Of a DNA stretch of 64,000 nucleotides, positions 17,917 to 26,009 are shown piece after piece (position 1 is the stretch's first letter; every line of letters starts with the position of its first letter). The position numbers were made by a program, and so were the translations under genes. Source of the DNA: Streptosporangiaceae bacterium (lineage in GTDB: Bacteria; Actinomycetota; Actinomycetes; Streptosporangiales; Streptosporangiaceae); NCBI GenBank assembly GCA_025964695.1, contig JAOPYK010000074.1:62001-126000 (forward strand), in the 5' to 3' direction. The notes beneath the pieces were generated by a model. The model made no database searches and was not told where the DNA came from. It saw nothing but the letters and a program-made list of their open reading frames with translations.

Positions 17917-17922
17917 TATGTT
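17917..17922 (+). promoter_or_regulatory. -10 box for the LCP gene, likely leaderless
   Basis: TATGTT, exactly 6 bases before ATG 17929, with no ribosome binding site. This spacing puts transcription start at the A of ATG. No recognisable -35 box is present. Confidence 0.5.
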
Positions 17923-17928
17923 TGCTGC

Positions 17929-19005
17929 ATGAACGACGGCCGATCGGAGCAGTGGACCAGACCAGGGCGGGGTGAGCACATGGCGGGGGCGCCGGTGGCG
18001 GCACCGTGGCAGGGCGGCGGGCCGCCCGGATCCGCTCCGGGGCCGGTCAGGCGCAGGCGGCGCCGCTGGCCTAGAGTGCTGCTCGGCGTGGTAGTGGTGC
18101 TGGCGATCCTGATCGTCGGCGGCTACTTCTATCTGGACTCACGGCTCAAGCGCGAGAACGCGCTGGTCGACTACGCCGGCCGGCCGGCCGACACACCGGG
18201 GACGAACTGGCTGATCGTCGGCTCCGACAGCCGTGCGGGCCTGACCAAGCAGCAGCGCCGGGACTACGCGACCGGCAACGCCGCCGGCCGCCGCACCGAC
18301 TCGATGATGCTGATGCACACCGGCTCGGGCGGGACGACCCTGGTCAGCCTGCCGCGCGACTCATACGTCCCGATCCCGGGACACGGGTCCAACAAGCTCA
18401 ACGCGGCCTTCGCCTTCGGCGGCCCGCAACTGCTCGTCCGCACGATCGAGCAGGCGACCGGCGTGCGCGTCGACCACTACGCGGAGATCGGATTCGGCGG
18501 TTTCGTCGGGGTCGTGGACGCGGTCGGCGGGGTGCGGATGTGCATCAAGCAGCCGATGAAGGACCGCAAGGCCGGCCTGGACCTGAAGAAGGGCTGCCAG
18601 ACCCTCAACGGCGGGGAGGCGCTCGGCTATGTCCGCACCCGGGCCTCCGCGCGGGCCGACCTCGACCGGGTCGCCCGCCAGCGGCAGTTCTTCAGCGCCC
18701 TGATCAGCAAGGCGACCAGTCCCGGAGTGGTCCTCAACCCGTTCAGCAGCATCCCCATGGCTTTGCACGCGACCGACAACTTCTCCGTCGACCAGCGGGA
18801 CGGCCTGTCAGACCTGGTCGGGCTGATGTGGTCGATCAAGGGCGTCAGTTCCGGTGGCGGCATCACCACCACGGTGCCGGTGGGCGGGTTCGGTTCCTCT
18901 CCCGCCGCGGGGTCCTATCTGATCTGGGACCGCACCAAGGCGGCCGAGCTGTTCGGCGCGCTCAAGGCCGACACGAAAGTACCCGCGGACATCGTCTCGC
19001 GCTGA
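17929..19005 (+). CDS. LytR-CpsA-Psr (LCP) family cell-wall glycopolymer ligase
   Basis: 358 residues. A 40-residue cytoplasmic tail ends in an Arg-run, then a single membrane span (about 49-68), then the extracellular LCP domain. Typical blocks are TNWLIVGSDSR, RRTDSMMLMH, LVSLPRDSYVPIP, KLNAAFAFGGP and RTRASARADLDRVARQRQF; the arginines and aspartates bind the pyrophosphate lipid substrate. LCP proteins attach teichoic-acid-like or arabinogalactan-like polymers to peptidoglycan. I chose ATG 17929 because a -10 box sits 6 bases upstream; ATG 17980 is the alternative. It is followed by two tiny membrane protein genes. Confidence 0.92.
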   Translation: MNDGRSEQWTRPGRGEHMAGAPVAAPWQGGGPPGSAPGPVRRRRRRWPRVLLGVVVVLAILIVGGYFYLDSRLKRENALVDYAGRPADTPGTNWLIVGSDSRAGLTKQQRRDYATGNAAGRRTDSMMLMHTGSGGTTLVSLPRDSYVPIPGHGSNKLNAAFAFGGPQLLVRTIEQATGVRVDHYAEIGFGGFVGVVDAVGGVRMCIKQPMKDRKAGLDLKKGCQTLNGGEALGYVRTRASARADLDRVARQRQFFSALISKATSPGVVLNPFSSIPMALHATDNFSVDQRDGLSDLVGLMWSIKGVSSGGGITTTVPVGGFGSSPAAGSYLIWDRTKAAELFGALKADTKVPADIVSR

Positions 19006-19125
19006 GTCGGCGGCCGAGTCGGCGGCTGAGTTGGCGCGGTCTTTACGGAGTGCCGACGCCGCCGGGACACGGATCAGGGAATAGCTCTCAGTAGTCATCC
19101 GTCTACCGAGAGTGCAGGCATCCTG

Positions 19126-19278
19126 ATGAAGAAGTATGCCAAGTGGGGGTCCATCGCTTTCGTGCTGTGGTTCATGATCAGCCGGCCCAGCGAGGCGGCC
19201 GGCGTCGTCCACGGCACCCTGGGTGGTCTCGGCGGCGCGGCCAACCACCTGGGGCAATTCGTGAGTTCTATCCCGTAA
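19126..19278 (+). CDS. 50-residue membrane peptide, first of two tandem paralogs
   Basis: The product starts MKKYAKWGSIAFVLWFMISRPS and continues EAAGVVHGTL, ending LGQFVSSIP. There is a basic N-terminus, one hydrophobic span (about residues 8-19), then a Gly/Ala-rich helix. It is clearly related to the next gene: both share MKK, an IAFV span, a P-x-x-AAGVV motif and a QFV ending. Function is unknown. The ribosome binding site is weak. The resemblance to a second copy in frame, with matched length, is the main evidence that it is real. Confidence 0.75.
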   Translation: MKKYAKWGSIAFVLWFMISRPSEAAGVVHGTLGGLGGAANHLGQFVSSIP

Positions 19279-19322
19279 GCCCGCTAAGCCCGCGATACGG
19301 CGGTCGCTTCGTCACCGTCGGT

Positions 19323-19356
19323 AAGCCCCGTGCCGCACCCCGGCGCGGGGCTTTCT
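19323..19356 (+). terminator. Rho-independent-like terminator after the first small peptide
   Basis: AAGCCCCG (19323-19330) pairs with CGGGGCTT (19346-19353), followed by TTCT. It ends the first peptide transcript and so separates the two paralogs into different transcription units. Confidence 0.7.
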
Positions 19357-19473
19357 GTGGCCGCTCTCACATGCTGGACTGGTGGTCACATGAAACTCTC
19401 TTTAAGGGCAGAATCAGATGGGCACAACTGAATAGGGTCAGTGTGTCACTGCGTAACAAGGGGACGGCGACTG

Positions 19474-19629
19474 ATGAAGAAGAACCTCCGCTACGTGGCC
19501 ATCGCTTTCGTAGTCTTCTACCTGCTCAGTCAACCGACGAACGCTGCCGGCGTGGTCAACAACGCTTTCAATGCTCTGGCCAGCGCCGGTACGTCGCTGG
19601 CGCAGTTCGTGAACCACCTAGGTGCATAG
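19474..19629 (+). CDS. 51-residue membrane peptide, second of two tandem paralogs
   Basis: The product starts MKKNLRYVAIAFVVFYLLSQ and continues PTNAAGVVNNAFNALASAG, ending LAQFVNHLGA. It has the same layout as the peptide at 19126: charged start, single hydrophobic span, AAGVV block and amphipathic helix. ATG 19474 has AAGGGGACGG about 8-10 bases upstream; a GTG at 19441 would add 11 residues without any better site. Short proteins of this pattern look familiar from actinomycete genomes, but I know no assigned function. It could be a membrane-associated partner of the LCP or exporter nearby. Confidence 0.78.
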   Translation: MKKNLRYVAIAFVVFYLLSQPTNAAGVVNNAFNALASAGTSLAQFVNHLGA

Positions 19630-19696
19630 GTGCGCACCTAAACCCGAGTTTTGGCCAGCCGATACGGGCCCGGGTAGCGGATCGAGACCGTGTCGT

Positions 19697-19702
19697 TAAG
19701 AT
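19697..19702 (+). promoter_or_regulatory. -10 box for the glutathione peroxidase gene
   Basis: TAAGAT, 7 bases before ATG 19710, with no Shine-Dalgarno sequence between. This suggests a leaderless or nearly leaderless transcript. The -35 region is not recognisable. Confidence 0.4.
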
Positions 19703-19709
19703 CGGTCAC

Positions 19710-20198
19710 ATGTCTATCTATGACGTGGAGATCGAAGGGCTGCAGGGCGGTTCCGCCGACCTCGCGCAATATCGGGGCAAAGCCGTACTGGTGGTGAACG
19801 TCGCTTCCAAGTGCGGGCTCACCCCGCAGTACACCGGGCTGGAGCAGCTGCAGGAGAGCTACGCCGGGCGCGGCTTCACCGTTCTGGGCGTGCCCTGCAA
19901 CCAGTTCATGGGTCAGGAACCGGGCACGGCCGAAGAGATCGCCCAGTTCTGCTCGGCCACCTATGGGGTGACCTTCCCGATGACCGAAAAGGTCGACGTG
20001 AACGGCCCGCAACGGCATCCCCTCTACCAGGGACTGGTCGGCACGCCCGACACGACAGGTCACACCGGCGACATCCGCTGGAACTTCGAGAAGTTCCTGA
20101 TCGCCCCGGACGGCACCGTGGCGGCCCGCTTCGACCCCCGGACCGAGCCCGACTCCGACGACCTCGTCGTAGCCATCGAGAAGACCCTGCCCACCTGA
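19710..20198 (+). CDS. Glutathione peroxidase family thiol peroxidase
   Basis: 162 residues. Peroxidatic Cys35 is in NVASKCGLTPQ (Cys, not selenocysteine), and the tetrad partners Gln65 (CNQF) and Trp124-Asn125 (IRWNFEKF) are present. Monomeric, cytoplasmic enzymes of this type reduce H2O2 and organic peroxides; in actinomycetes, which lack glutathione, thioredoxin or mycothiol systems are the probable reductants. The open frame extends far upstream without a stop, but the homology starts at MSIYDVEIEGL, fixing ATG 19710. Confidence 0.93.
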   Translation: MSIYDVEIEGLQGGSADLAQYRGKAVLVVNVASKCGLTPQYTGLEQLQESYAGRGFTVLGVPCNQFMGQEPGTAEEIAQFCSATYGVTFPMTEKVDVNGPQRHPLYQGLVGTPDTTGHTGDIRWNFEKFLIAPDGTVAARFDPRTEPDSDDLVVAIEKTLPT

Positions 20199-20262
20199 TC
20201 TTCGCCGGTCCGATCCCGCCGGCGTGCCGCACCGGCCGTGCGCGACCATGGGATCGATGGCC

Positions 20263-20304
20263 TGACGCAGAAGGTCCGGCGCAGAAGGTCTGACGCAGAA
20301 GGTC
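20263..20304. repeat. Three tandem copies of a 14-base unit
   Basis: tgacgcagaaggtc at 20263-20276, cggcgcagaaggtc at 20277-20290 and tgacgcagaaggtc at 20291-20304. The array ends 21 bases before the SDR start codon, in its 5-prime region. The period equals that of the array at 683-732. Confidence 0.85.
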
Positions 20305-20325
20305 TGACTCGAGAGTGGTGGTCCC

Positions 20326-21237
20326 ATGGGCTGGACGGCGGCCGACATCCCCGATCTGACCGGGCGGCGCGCGATCGTCACCGGTGCCAACAGCGGCATC
20401 GGCTATCACACGGCGCTGGAACTGGCCCGGCACGGCGCCGATGTAGTGCTGGCCTGCCGCAGTGCCGAGCGCGGCGGCGCCGCCCTTGGCCGGATCCGCG
20501 CCGAGCTGCCGCAGGCGTCGGTCACCCTGGGGTCACTGGACCTGGCGAGCCTCGACTCGGTACGGGCGTTCAGCGCGGGACAGGAGAGCCCGCTGGACAT
20601 CCTGGTGAACAACGCCGGGGTGATGGCGCTGCCCCGGCGCACCACCGCCGAGGGATTCGAGATGCAGTTCGGCACCAACCATCTCGGCCATTTCGCACTC
20701 ACCGGGCTGCTGCTCCCCGCCCTGCAGGGAGGACGGAACCCCCGGGTGGTCACGGTGACCAGCATGGCGGCCTGGGGCGGCCACATCCGGTTCGACGATC
20801 TCCAGGGGGAGTGGAGGTATCGCCGCTGGCCCGCCTACTGCCAGGCCAAACTGGCCAACCTGCTGTTCGCCAAGGAGCTCGACCGGCGCGTCGACGGCCT
20901 GACCAGTGTCGCCGCCCACCCCGGCTACGCCACGACCAACCTGCAGCAGACCGCGCCCCGCGAACTCGGATCCAAGTTCCGGGAGAAGGGGTACGGCCTC
21001 AGCAACGCGCTGCTCGGCCAGTCGGCCGCCGCGGGCGCGCTGCCCACGCTGTACGGCGCGACCGCACCCCGGGTGCGAGGCGGGGAGACCTACGGGCCCC
21101 GCGGCCTGTTCCAGCAGCGAGGCCTGCCCACCCGGGTCCGGACCAACCCGCGGGCCGACAGGCCCGAGCTCGCCCGCAAGCTGTGGGAGGTCTCCGAGGA
21201 CCTCACCGGTGTCGCCTACGACGTGATGACCCCCTGA
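20326..21237 (+). CDS. Short-chain dehydrogenase/reductase
   Basis: 303 residues. It has the NAD(P) motif VTGANSGIG (about residues 18-26), NNAGVM, and the catalytic Ser in VTSMAAWGG with YCQAK (Tyr about 172, Lys about 176). This long SDR type resembles retinol-dehydrogenase-like oxidoreductases (WWOX-like) common in actinomycetes; the substrate is unknown. The stop codon lies inside the loop of a terminator. The 5-prime region carries the tandem repeat. Confidence 0.9.
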   Translation: MGWTAADIPDLTGRRAIVTGANSGIGYHTALELARHGADVVLACRSAERGGAALGRIRAELPQASVTLGSLDLASLDSVRAFSAGQESPLDILVNNAGVMALPRRTTAEGFEMQFGTNHLGHFALTGLLLPALQGGRNPRVVTVTSMAAWGGHIRFDDLQGEWRYRRWPAYCQAKLANLLFAKELDRRVDGLTSVAAHPGYATTNLQQTAPRELGSKFREKGYGLSNALLGQSAAAGALPTLYGATAPRVRGGETYGPRGLFQQRGLPTRVRTNPRADRPELARKLWEVSEDLTGVAYDVMTP

Positions 21238-21250
21238 GCGGGGGATTTTT
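21230..21250 (+). terminator. Rho-independent terminator overlapping the SDR stop codon
   Basis: CCCCC (21230-21234), TGAGC, GGGGG (21240-21244) then ATTTTT. The SDR stop TGA (21235-21237) forms the loop. Confidence 0.75.
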
Positions 21251-21255
21251 GCGGC

Positions 21256-21301
21256 GGCTAGTCCACCTCAGTGATGAGTGCCTCACGCCTGAGGACTAGC
21301 C
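21256..21301. other. Large imperfect hairpin with nested inner stem
   Basis: GGCTAGTCC (21256-21264) pairs perfectly with GGACTAGCC (21293-21301). Inside, CTCAG and CTGAG extend the stem after a small bulge, and TGAG/CTCA can pair at the tip. It immediately follows the terminator of the SDR gene and precedes the rhomboid-like gene. Confidence 0.6.
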
Positions 21302-21358
21302 CAACGTCAGCTGAAAGCCCGATGGCAGGCGCGGGACGGCGGTGAGATCGTGTGATAC

Positions 21359-22090
21359 ATGATCATCGCTGCCCCGCCGCGCGCCCACCGGAGTCCTTCC
21401 CGCCCGGTGACCCGGAGCCCGGTCTCGGCCGTCGTCGAGGAGTGGCATCGGCTCATGGCCGTGCCCCGGCTCAGTATGCGCGAAGGCCGGCGTGCCTTTC
21501 CGCTGACGCTCTGCTCGACTGGGCTGATCATGGTGCTGTGGCTGGCTCAGATGACCCGGCAGGGCGAGGCCGCGGTTCGCCTTCTCGGCGGGATCAGCGC
21601 GAAGCTGCCGCTCGACGTCGCGTTGATCCGGCTGCCGGGATCCATGCTCGTGCCCGCGCCGAACCTGCCCGCCTGGGGCGCGCTGACACAGGTCCTGCTG
21701 GTCTTCGGGCTGGCCGAGGCCTGGTTCGGAGCACGACGGACGCTCGGGATCGCGCTGGCCGCGACCGCTCTGAGCACCCTCGGCGGCAGGATCATGTGCA
21801 TGCTCGGCCCGCACCACCTGCTGGGCCTGCCGGGCTCTGAGGCCTGGGTGCTCGACACCGGCCCGTCCTCGGCCGTGGTGGCGCTCCTGGTCTACGTGTG
21901 CTGCCGCCGCCGGGCCTGGCTGACGCTGTCCGTTCTGGTCGCCACCATGGTGGGCGAGCTGATCGTGCTGCCAAACCTGGCGGGCCGTGAGCACATCATC
22001 GCCATCGCGGTGGGCGCCGCGGCCGCCTCGCCGCTGGTCGTCCGCCGGGTCCAGCTGAGGCAGCTCGCGGCGCCCGTCTCTACGGGGTGA
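21359..22090 (+). CDS. Rhomboid-like integral membrane protein
   Basis: 243 residues with about six hydrophobic segments. The motif LDTGPSSAVVALLVYV near residue 165 resembles the serine-bearing helix of actinobacterial rhomboid-like proteins, and MCMLGPHH precedes it, consistent with an intramembrane serine protease fold. A histidine (REHIIAIAVGA) lies in the last span and could complete a dyad. Activity is not certain. ATG 21359 has no clear ribosome binding site. The 3-prime end overlaps the end of the convergent ogt gene by 11 bases. Confidence 0.65.
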   Translation: MIIAAPPRAHRSPSRPVTRSPVSAVVEEWHRLMAVPRLSMREGRRAFPLTLCSTGLIMVLWLAQMTRQGEAAVRLLGGISAKLPLDVALIRLPGSMLVPAPNLPAWGALTQVLLVFGLAEAWFGARRTLGIALAATALSTLGGRIMCMLGPHHLLGLPGSEAWVLDTGPSSAVVALLVYVCCRRRAWLTLSVLVATMVGELIVLPNLAGREHIIAIAVGAAAASPLVVRRVQLRQLAAPVSTG

Positions 22091-22631
22091 CCGGCCCCAG
22101 GGAGGGATCCCAGTCGAGGGTCGGTGGGAGCGCGCCCTCGAGGGTGAGCAGCCAGCGTTTGATCTCCGGGCCGGAACCGCCGCTGTAGCCGCCGAGACCG
22201 TTGCTCGCCACGACCCGGTGGCAGGGGACGATCACCGGGACGGGATTGGAGCCCATGATCTGGCCGATGGCCCGGGCGGGCACGCCGGCACCGCTGCGCT
22301 CACCCAGCTCGCCGTAGGTCACCATCCGCCCGAACGGCACCGTCTCGTGGAGTGTGCCGAGCACCCGCCCCTGCACCCGGGAGGTCAGCCGCCAGTCGAC
22401 CGGCAGCGTGAACTTCTCCAGCCGGCCGGCGAAGTAGTCCGCGAGTTCGGCGAGCACCGGAGCCGTACGACCGGGGTCGGCGGCGACCGGCAGCCCGACC
22501 GTGGCGGCCGGCCGGGCGCGTTCGGCGGGGGAGTCCCCGAAGTGCACCCAGGCGACACCGATCTCGGTGACGCCGACCAGCAGCCGCCCGACGGGGGTGT
22601 CGACGGCGCCGAGCGCGACGGTCTGGTTCAT
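22080..22631 (-). CDS. ogt: Methylated-DNA-protein-cysteine methyltransferase
   Basis: 183 residues. The active-site motif is VPVIVPCHRVVASNG (Cys137), preceded by the DNA-binding helix region (FGRMVTYGELGERSGAGVPARAIGQIM). It repairs O6-alkylguanine by irreversible transfer of the alkyl group to Cys137. ATG 22631 overlaps the stop of the MFS gene by 4 bases, so it is coupled to that transporter. The much longer open frame upstream is the shadow of the MFS gene. Confidence 0.95.
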   Translation of the reverse strand: MNQTVALGAVDTPVGRLLVGVTEIGVAWVHFGDSPAERARPAATVGLPVAADPGRTAPVLAELADYFAGRLEKFTLPVDWRLTSRVQGRVLGTLHETVPFGRMVTYGELGERSGAGVPARAIGQIMGSNPVPVIVPCHRVVASNGLGGYSGGSGPEIKRWLLTLEGALPPTLDWDPSLGPVTP

Positions 22632-23878
22632 CGGGAGTCCCTGGCCAGAAGGAGAACGACGATCATCGGGATGACGAAGGCGGCGATGAGGCCGGCCAGG
22701 ACAGCGTAGGACGACAGCATCACGATCGCTCCCGCGAGCACGCCGCCGAGCGCGCCGCCGCCGTTCATCAGCAGGTCCGACAACCCCTGCACGGAGGGTC
22801 GTCTTTCTGCCGGGACGGAGTCGGTGAGCAGCGCGGACCCGGCGACCAGCCCGCACGACCAGCCGGTGCCGAGCAGGATCAGCCCGGCGGACAGCTGCCC
22901 CACGTCGTGCGCGGAGGACGTGCCGGCCAGTGCCGTCGCGGCGATCAGCTGCACCATGCCGAGCAGTAGCACGGGAAGGTGGCCGAGCTGGTCTGCCAGC
23001 CAGCCGACCAGCGGCGACAGCGCGAACATCCCGGCGATGTGCAGGCTGATCACGATGCCGACCACCGTCACGTCGGCGCCCCCATGGTTGAGGTGCACCG
23101 GGGTCATCGACATCAGCGAGACCATCGCGGTGTGGCTCACCACGATGGCGGCCACCGCGATCCGGCCACTGCGGGAGGCGCGGAGCGTCCGCCAGGCCGC
23201 ACCGAGGGAACGGTCCGGACCGGGGGTGCCCGCGGCCTCGAGCTTCTGGGCGAGGCGCAATGGGTCGGGGCGCAGCCCGGCCAGGATCCCGAGCGCGGCC
23301 AGGCCGAACGCCAGGGCCGCCAGCGCGTACGGCCCGGCCCGCTCCGGCAGCCCGAACCACGCGCCCACCCGGCCGGCGGGCGCGGCCAGGTTGGGCCCGG
23401 CCACCGACCCGATGGTGGTGGCCCAGACGACGATCGACAGGTCCCGGGCGGAGTGGCCCGGTCTGGACAGGTCGGTGGCGGCGTAGCGGGCGGCCAGGTT
23501 GGCGGTGCTCCCGCCGCCGAAGAGCAGCAGGCCGGCCAGCATGAGCGGCCATGTCCCGAGGGCGAGGGCGGTCATGGTGACCACGGCGCCGAGCACTCCG
23601 CAGCCATAGGCGAACATCAGCGCCGTCCGCCGGCCGCTGCGCGCGGCCGCCCGGGCCGTGGGCACGGCGAGGAGCGCCGCGCCCAGCACCGCGCTGGTCT
23701 GGGCGAGCCCGCCGATCGCGTCGGACCCGGACAGCGACGCGGCGGCCAGCGTGCTGACGGCCACGCCGGTGGCGACCCCGATGCCGCCGAGCACCTGAGT
23801 GGCGGTGAGCACACGGATGATCCGACGCTGGACACCGGCCGGCACAGAGGTGGCCGGTCTGTCGTCTGTGAGCGCCAT
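22628..23878 (-). CDS. MFS transporter, probable drug or metabolite exporter
   Basis: 416 residues from ATG 23878 (GGAG 3 bases upstream), with about twelve hydrophobic segments. An MFS cytoplasmic-loop signature is visible as ARSGRRTALMF. The start was chosen by the ribosome binding site; the open frame continues 126 bases upstream without support. Typical of Bcr/CflA- or EmrB-like exporters, but the substrate is not readable. Its coupling to ogt may mean defence against an alkylating compound, which is inference only. Confidence 0.88.
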   Translation of the reverse strand: MALTDDRPATSVPAGVQRRIIRVLTATQVLGGIGVATGVAVSTLAAASLSGSDAIGGLAQTSAVLGAALLAVPTARAAARSGRRTALMFAYGCGVLGAVVTMTALALGTWPLMLAGLLLFGGGSTANLAARYAATDLSRPGHSARDLSIVVWATTIGSVAGPNLAAPAGRVGAWFGLPERAGPYALAALAFGLAALGILAGLRPDPLRLAQKLEAAGTPGPDRSLGAAWRTLRASRSGRIAVAAIVVSHTAMVSLMSMTPVHLNHGGADVTVVGIVISLHIAGMFALSPLVGWLADQLGHLPVLLLGMVQLIAATALAGTSSAHDVGQLSAGLILLGTGWSCGLVAGSALLTDSVPAERRPSVQGLSDLLMNGGGALGGVLAGAIVMLSSYAVLAGLIAAFVIPMIVVLLLARDSR

Positions 23879-23895
23879 GGGCTCCTGTCCGGTCG

Positions 23896-23920
23896 CCGGA
23901 AGATGTCGAGATACTTCCGG
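23896..23920. promoter_or_regulatory. Inverted repeat before the MFS gene (candidate operator)
   Basis: CCGGAAG (23896-23902) and CTTCCGG (23914-23920) separated by 11 bases, 18-42 bases upstream of the MFS start. Position fits a repressor site in the 5-prime region of the MFS-ogt operon. Confidence 0.45.
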
Positions 23921-24138
23921 AATTCTAGGGGTGTGCGACCTGGTGATCACGGGATCACTCGCCGGGCAGGCTCGGCGGACGGCGCCCGGCCGCCCGAACA
24001 TCACCCCTGGGGCGGAACTTGTGGCTGCGCACTTCCGGGACGTGCGACTCGTCGGTAACCGACTCGTTCGCTTGAAATTCCCTTGCGCGGAACCGGGAGG
24101 CGGCCCGGCCGTAGCGCCGCCCCGTCACGCTCACGGCC

Positions 24139-25257
24139 GTGAAGGTCGCAATCGTGGCCGAGTCGTTCCTGCCCCGGATCAACGGGGTCACCAACTCGGT
24201 CTGCCGTGTCCTGGACCACCTCGCCGCCCGCGGGCACGACGCAATCGTCGTCGCTCCCGCCCCCGGCCCGGACAGCTACGCCGGTTTCCCGGTACGGCTG
24301 GTGCCGGGCGCCGCACTTCCCTTCTACCGTTCCTTCGTCGTGGGCATGCCGGGCCGCAGGGTGGAAGAGGCCCTGCGTGACTTCGGGCCCGACGTCGTTC
24401 ATCTGGCGTCACCACTGGTGCTCGGCTCGTCCGGCGCCGCCGCCGCCCGGCGCCTCGGTGTGCCGGCCGTCGCGGTGTTCCAGACCGACGTCGCCGGTTT
24501 CGCCCGCCGGTACGGCCTGCGCGGCACCGACCGGGTCATCTGGTCCTGGCTGCGGCACATCCACGAGCAGGCGGACCGCACCCTGGCCCCGTCCATGCCG
24601 ACCCTGCGGGAACTGGAGAGATGGGGTCTGCCGCGGCTCGAGCTGTGGGGCCGCGGGGTCGACCAGGATCGCTTCGACCCCCGTCATCGCTCGGCGGCGC
24701 TGCGGGCCGAATGGGCTCCCGGCGGGGAGGTTCTGATCGGCTACGTCGGCCGGCTGGCCGCCGAGAAGAGTCCCCGGCTGCTGGCCCGGCTTGCCGATCT
24801 GCCGGGGACCCGGCTGGTGGTGGTCGGGGACGGCCCCGAGGAACAGCGGCTGCGCCGGCTGCTGCCCGGCGCGGTCTTCACCGGCCTGCGCACGGGGCGG
24901 CAGTTGTCGCAGATCATGGCGTCCCTCGACGTGTTCGTGCACACCGGAGCCAACGAGACGTTCTGCCAGGCCGTACAGGAGGCACTGTCGGCGGGGGTGC
25001 CGGTGGTGGCCCCGGCCGCCGGTGGCCCGCTCGACCTCATCCGGCCCGGCGACAACGGGCTGCTGTTCACTCCCGGGGACGGCGACGCGCTGCGCGCGGC
25101 GGTGGCGAGCCTGGCGGCCGACGAGGCGCAACGCATCCAGATGGGTGTCGCGGGCCGCCGGTCGGTACGAGGGCGTACCTGGCAGGCGATCTGCGACGAA
25201 CTGATCGGACATTACGAAGAGGCGGCCTTCGGAGCCATGGCGAGGCGGGCCGCGTGA
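24139..25257 (+). CDS. GT4 glycosyltransferase, GDP-mannose-dependent mannosyltransferase type (MgtA-like)
   Basis: 372 residues. A GT-B enzyme with N-terminal VAESFLPRINGVTNSVCRVL, the donor-site VGRLAAEKSPRLL near residue 205 and the acid/nucleotide motif GANETFCQAVQEALSAGVPVVAP near 272. This pattern matches actinobacterial alpha-mannosyltransferases that act on glucuronosyl- or phosphatidylinositol-type lipids. It is cytoplasmic at the membrane. GTG 24139 has no obvious ribosome binding site. The stop overlaps the next gene by 4 bases (GTGA), and the third gene is another GT4, so the three form one unit. Confidence 0.88.
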   Translation: MKVAIVAESFLPRINGVTNSVCRVLDHLAARGHDAIVVAPAPGPDSYAGFPVRLVPGAALPFYRSFVVGMPGRRVEEALRDFGPDVVHLASPLVLGSSGAAAARRLGVPAVAVFQTDVAGFARRYGLRGTDRVIWSWLRHIHEQADRTLAPSMPTLRELERWGLPRLELWGRGVDQDRFDPRHRSAALRAEWAPGGEVLIGYVGRLAAEKSPRLLARLADLPGTRLVVVGDGPEEQRLRRLLPGAVFTGLRTGRQLSQIMASLDVFVHTGANETFCQAVQEALSAGVPVVAPAAGGPLDLIRPGDNGLLFTPGDGDALRAAVASLAADEAQRIQMGVAGRRSVRGRTWQAICDELIGHYEEAAFGAMARRAA

Positions 25258-26009
25258 CCTTCCCTTTCGTGGTGTCCGTGCACGACGTCGCCTCCGCGAC
25301 CGCGGAGCAGACCGCCACCTGGATCGCCGATCTGGACGAACGCGAGGTGCCGGCGACGCTGCTGATCGTCCCGGCCGCGTTCGGCGGCGGCCCCGCGCTG
25401 CCCGACGACCCCGCCCTCGTGGCGTACCTGCACGCCGCGGTGGGACGCGGTCATGAGCCGTCGCTGCACGGGTTCCGGCACCGGGGAGTGCCGGGCGGTC
25501 CACGGTGGCGGCGGACGGTCGATCAGGTTCTGGCCCGTGGGGCGGGGGAGTTCTGGTCGCTCACCGAACAGCAGGCCCGGGAACTGCTGCGGGCCGGCCT
25601 GGAGGTGCTGGCGGGCGTCGACATCGGGGTCACCGGCTTCACGCCGCCCGGCTGGCTCGCCTCTCCCGGGGCCCGGCGCGCCCTGGCCGAGCTCGGGTTC
25701 CGCTACTGGACCAGCCAGCTGGCCGTCCACGATCTCGGTGCCGGGACCGTACACCGCATGCCCGCGCTCTCGCACCGCCCCGGCGGAGCGGGTGAACGGG
25801 CCGGAGCCCATCTCATGATCGCCGCGGCGCGGTCGCTGTCCCGCCTGCGCAGACCCTTCCGGATCGCCCTGCACCCGGCGGATCTGGACCACGCCGGGTT
25901 GCGCGAGGCCGCCCACGCGGCCATCGAGCTGGCCCTGGCGGCCGGCGGCCGGCCGGTGACGTACGAGACCCTCGTCATCGGTCCGGGTCCGGAGACGATC
26001 GACGCGTGA
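25254..26009 (+). CDS. DUF2334 polysaccharide deacetylase-like protein
   Basis: 251 residues starting VTFPFVVSVHDVASATAE. The HD of VSVHDV, the SLHGFRHRG block and the late IALHPADLD histidine match the metal-site pattern of NodB-like deacetylases in the DUF2334 branch. Such proteins may remove acetyl groups from a glycolipid intermediate; no signal peptide is seen, so it would act inside the cell. GTG 25254 overlaps the upstream glycosyltransferase stop, and its own stop overlaps the next gene at 26006-26009. The longer open frame from 24621 is a shadow. Confidence 0.85.
   Translation: MTFPFVVSVHDVASATAEQTATWIADLDEREVPATLLIVPAAFGGGPALPDDPALVAYLHAAVGRGHEPSLHGFRHRGVPGGPRWRRTVDQVLARGAGEFWSLTEQQARELLRAGLEVLAGVDIGVTGFTPPGWLASPGARRALAELGFRYWTSQLAVHDLGAGTVHRMPALSHRPGGAGERAGAHLMIAAARSLSRLRRPFRIALHPADLDHAGLREAAHAAIELALAAGGRPVTYETLVIGPGPETIDA

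Noticed and set aside
24621-25253. In-frame upstream extension of the DUF2334 gene
   Set aside because: Shadow of the glycosyltransferase gene; homology begins at the GTGA start.
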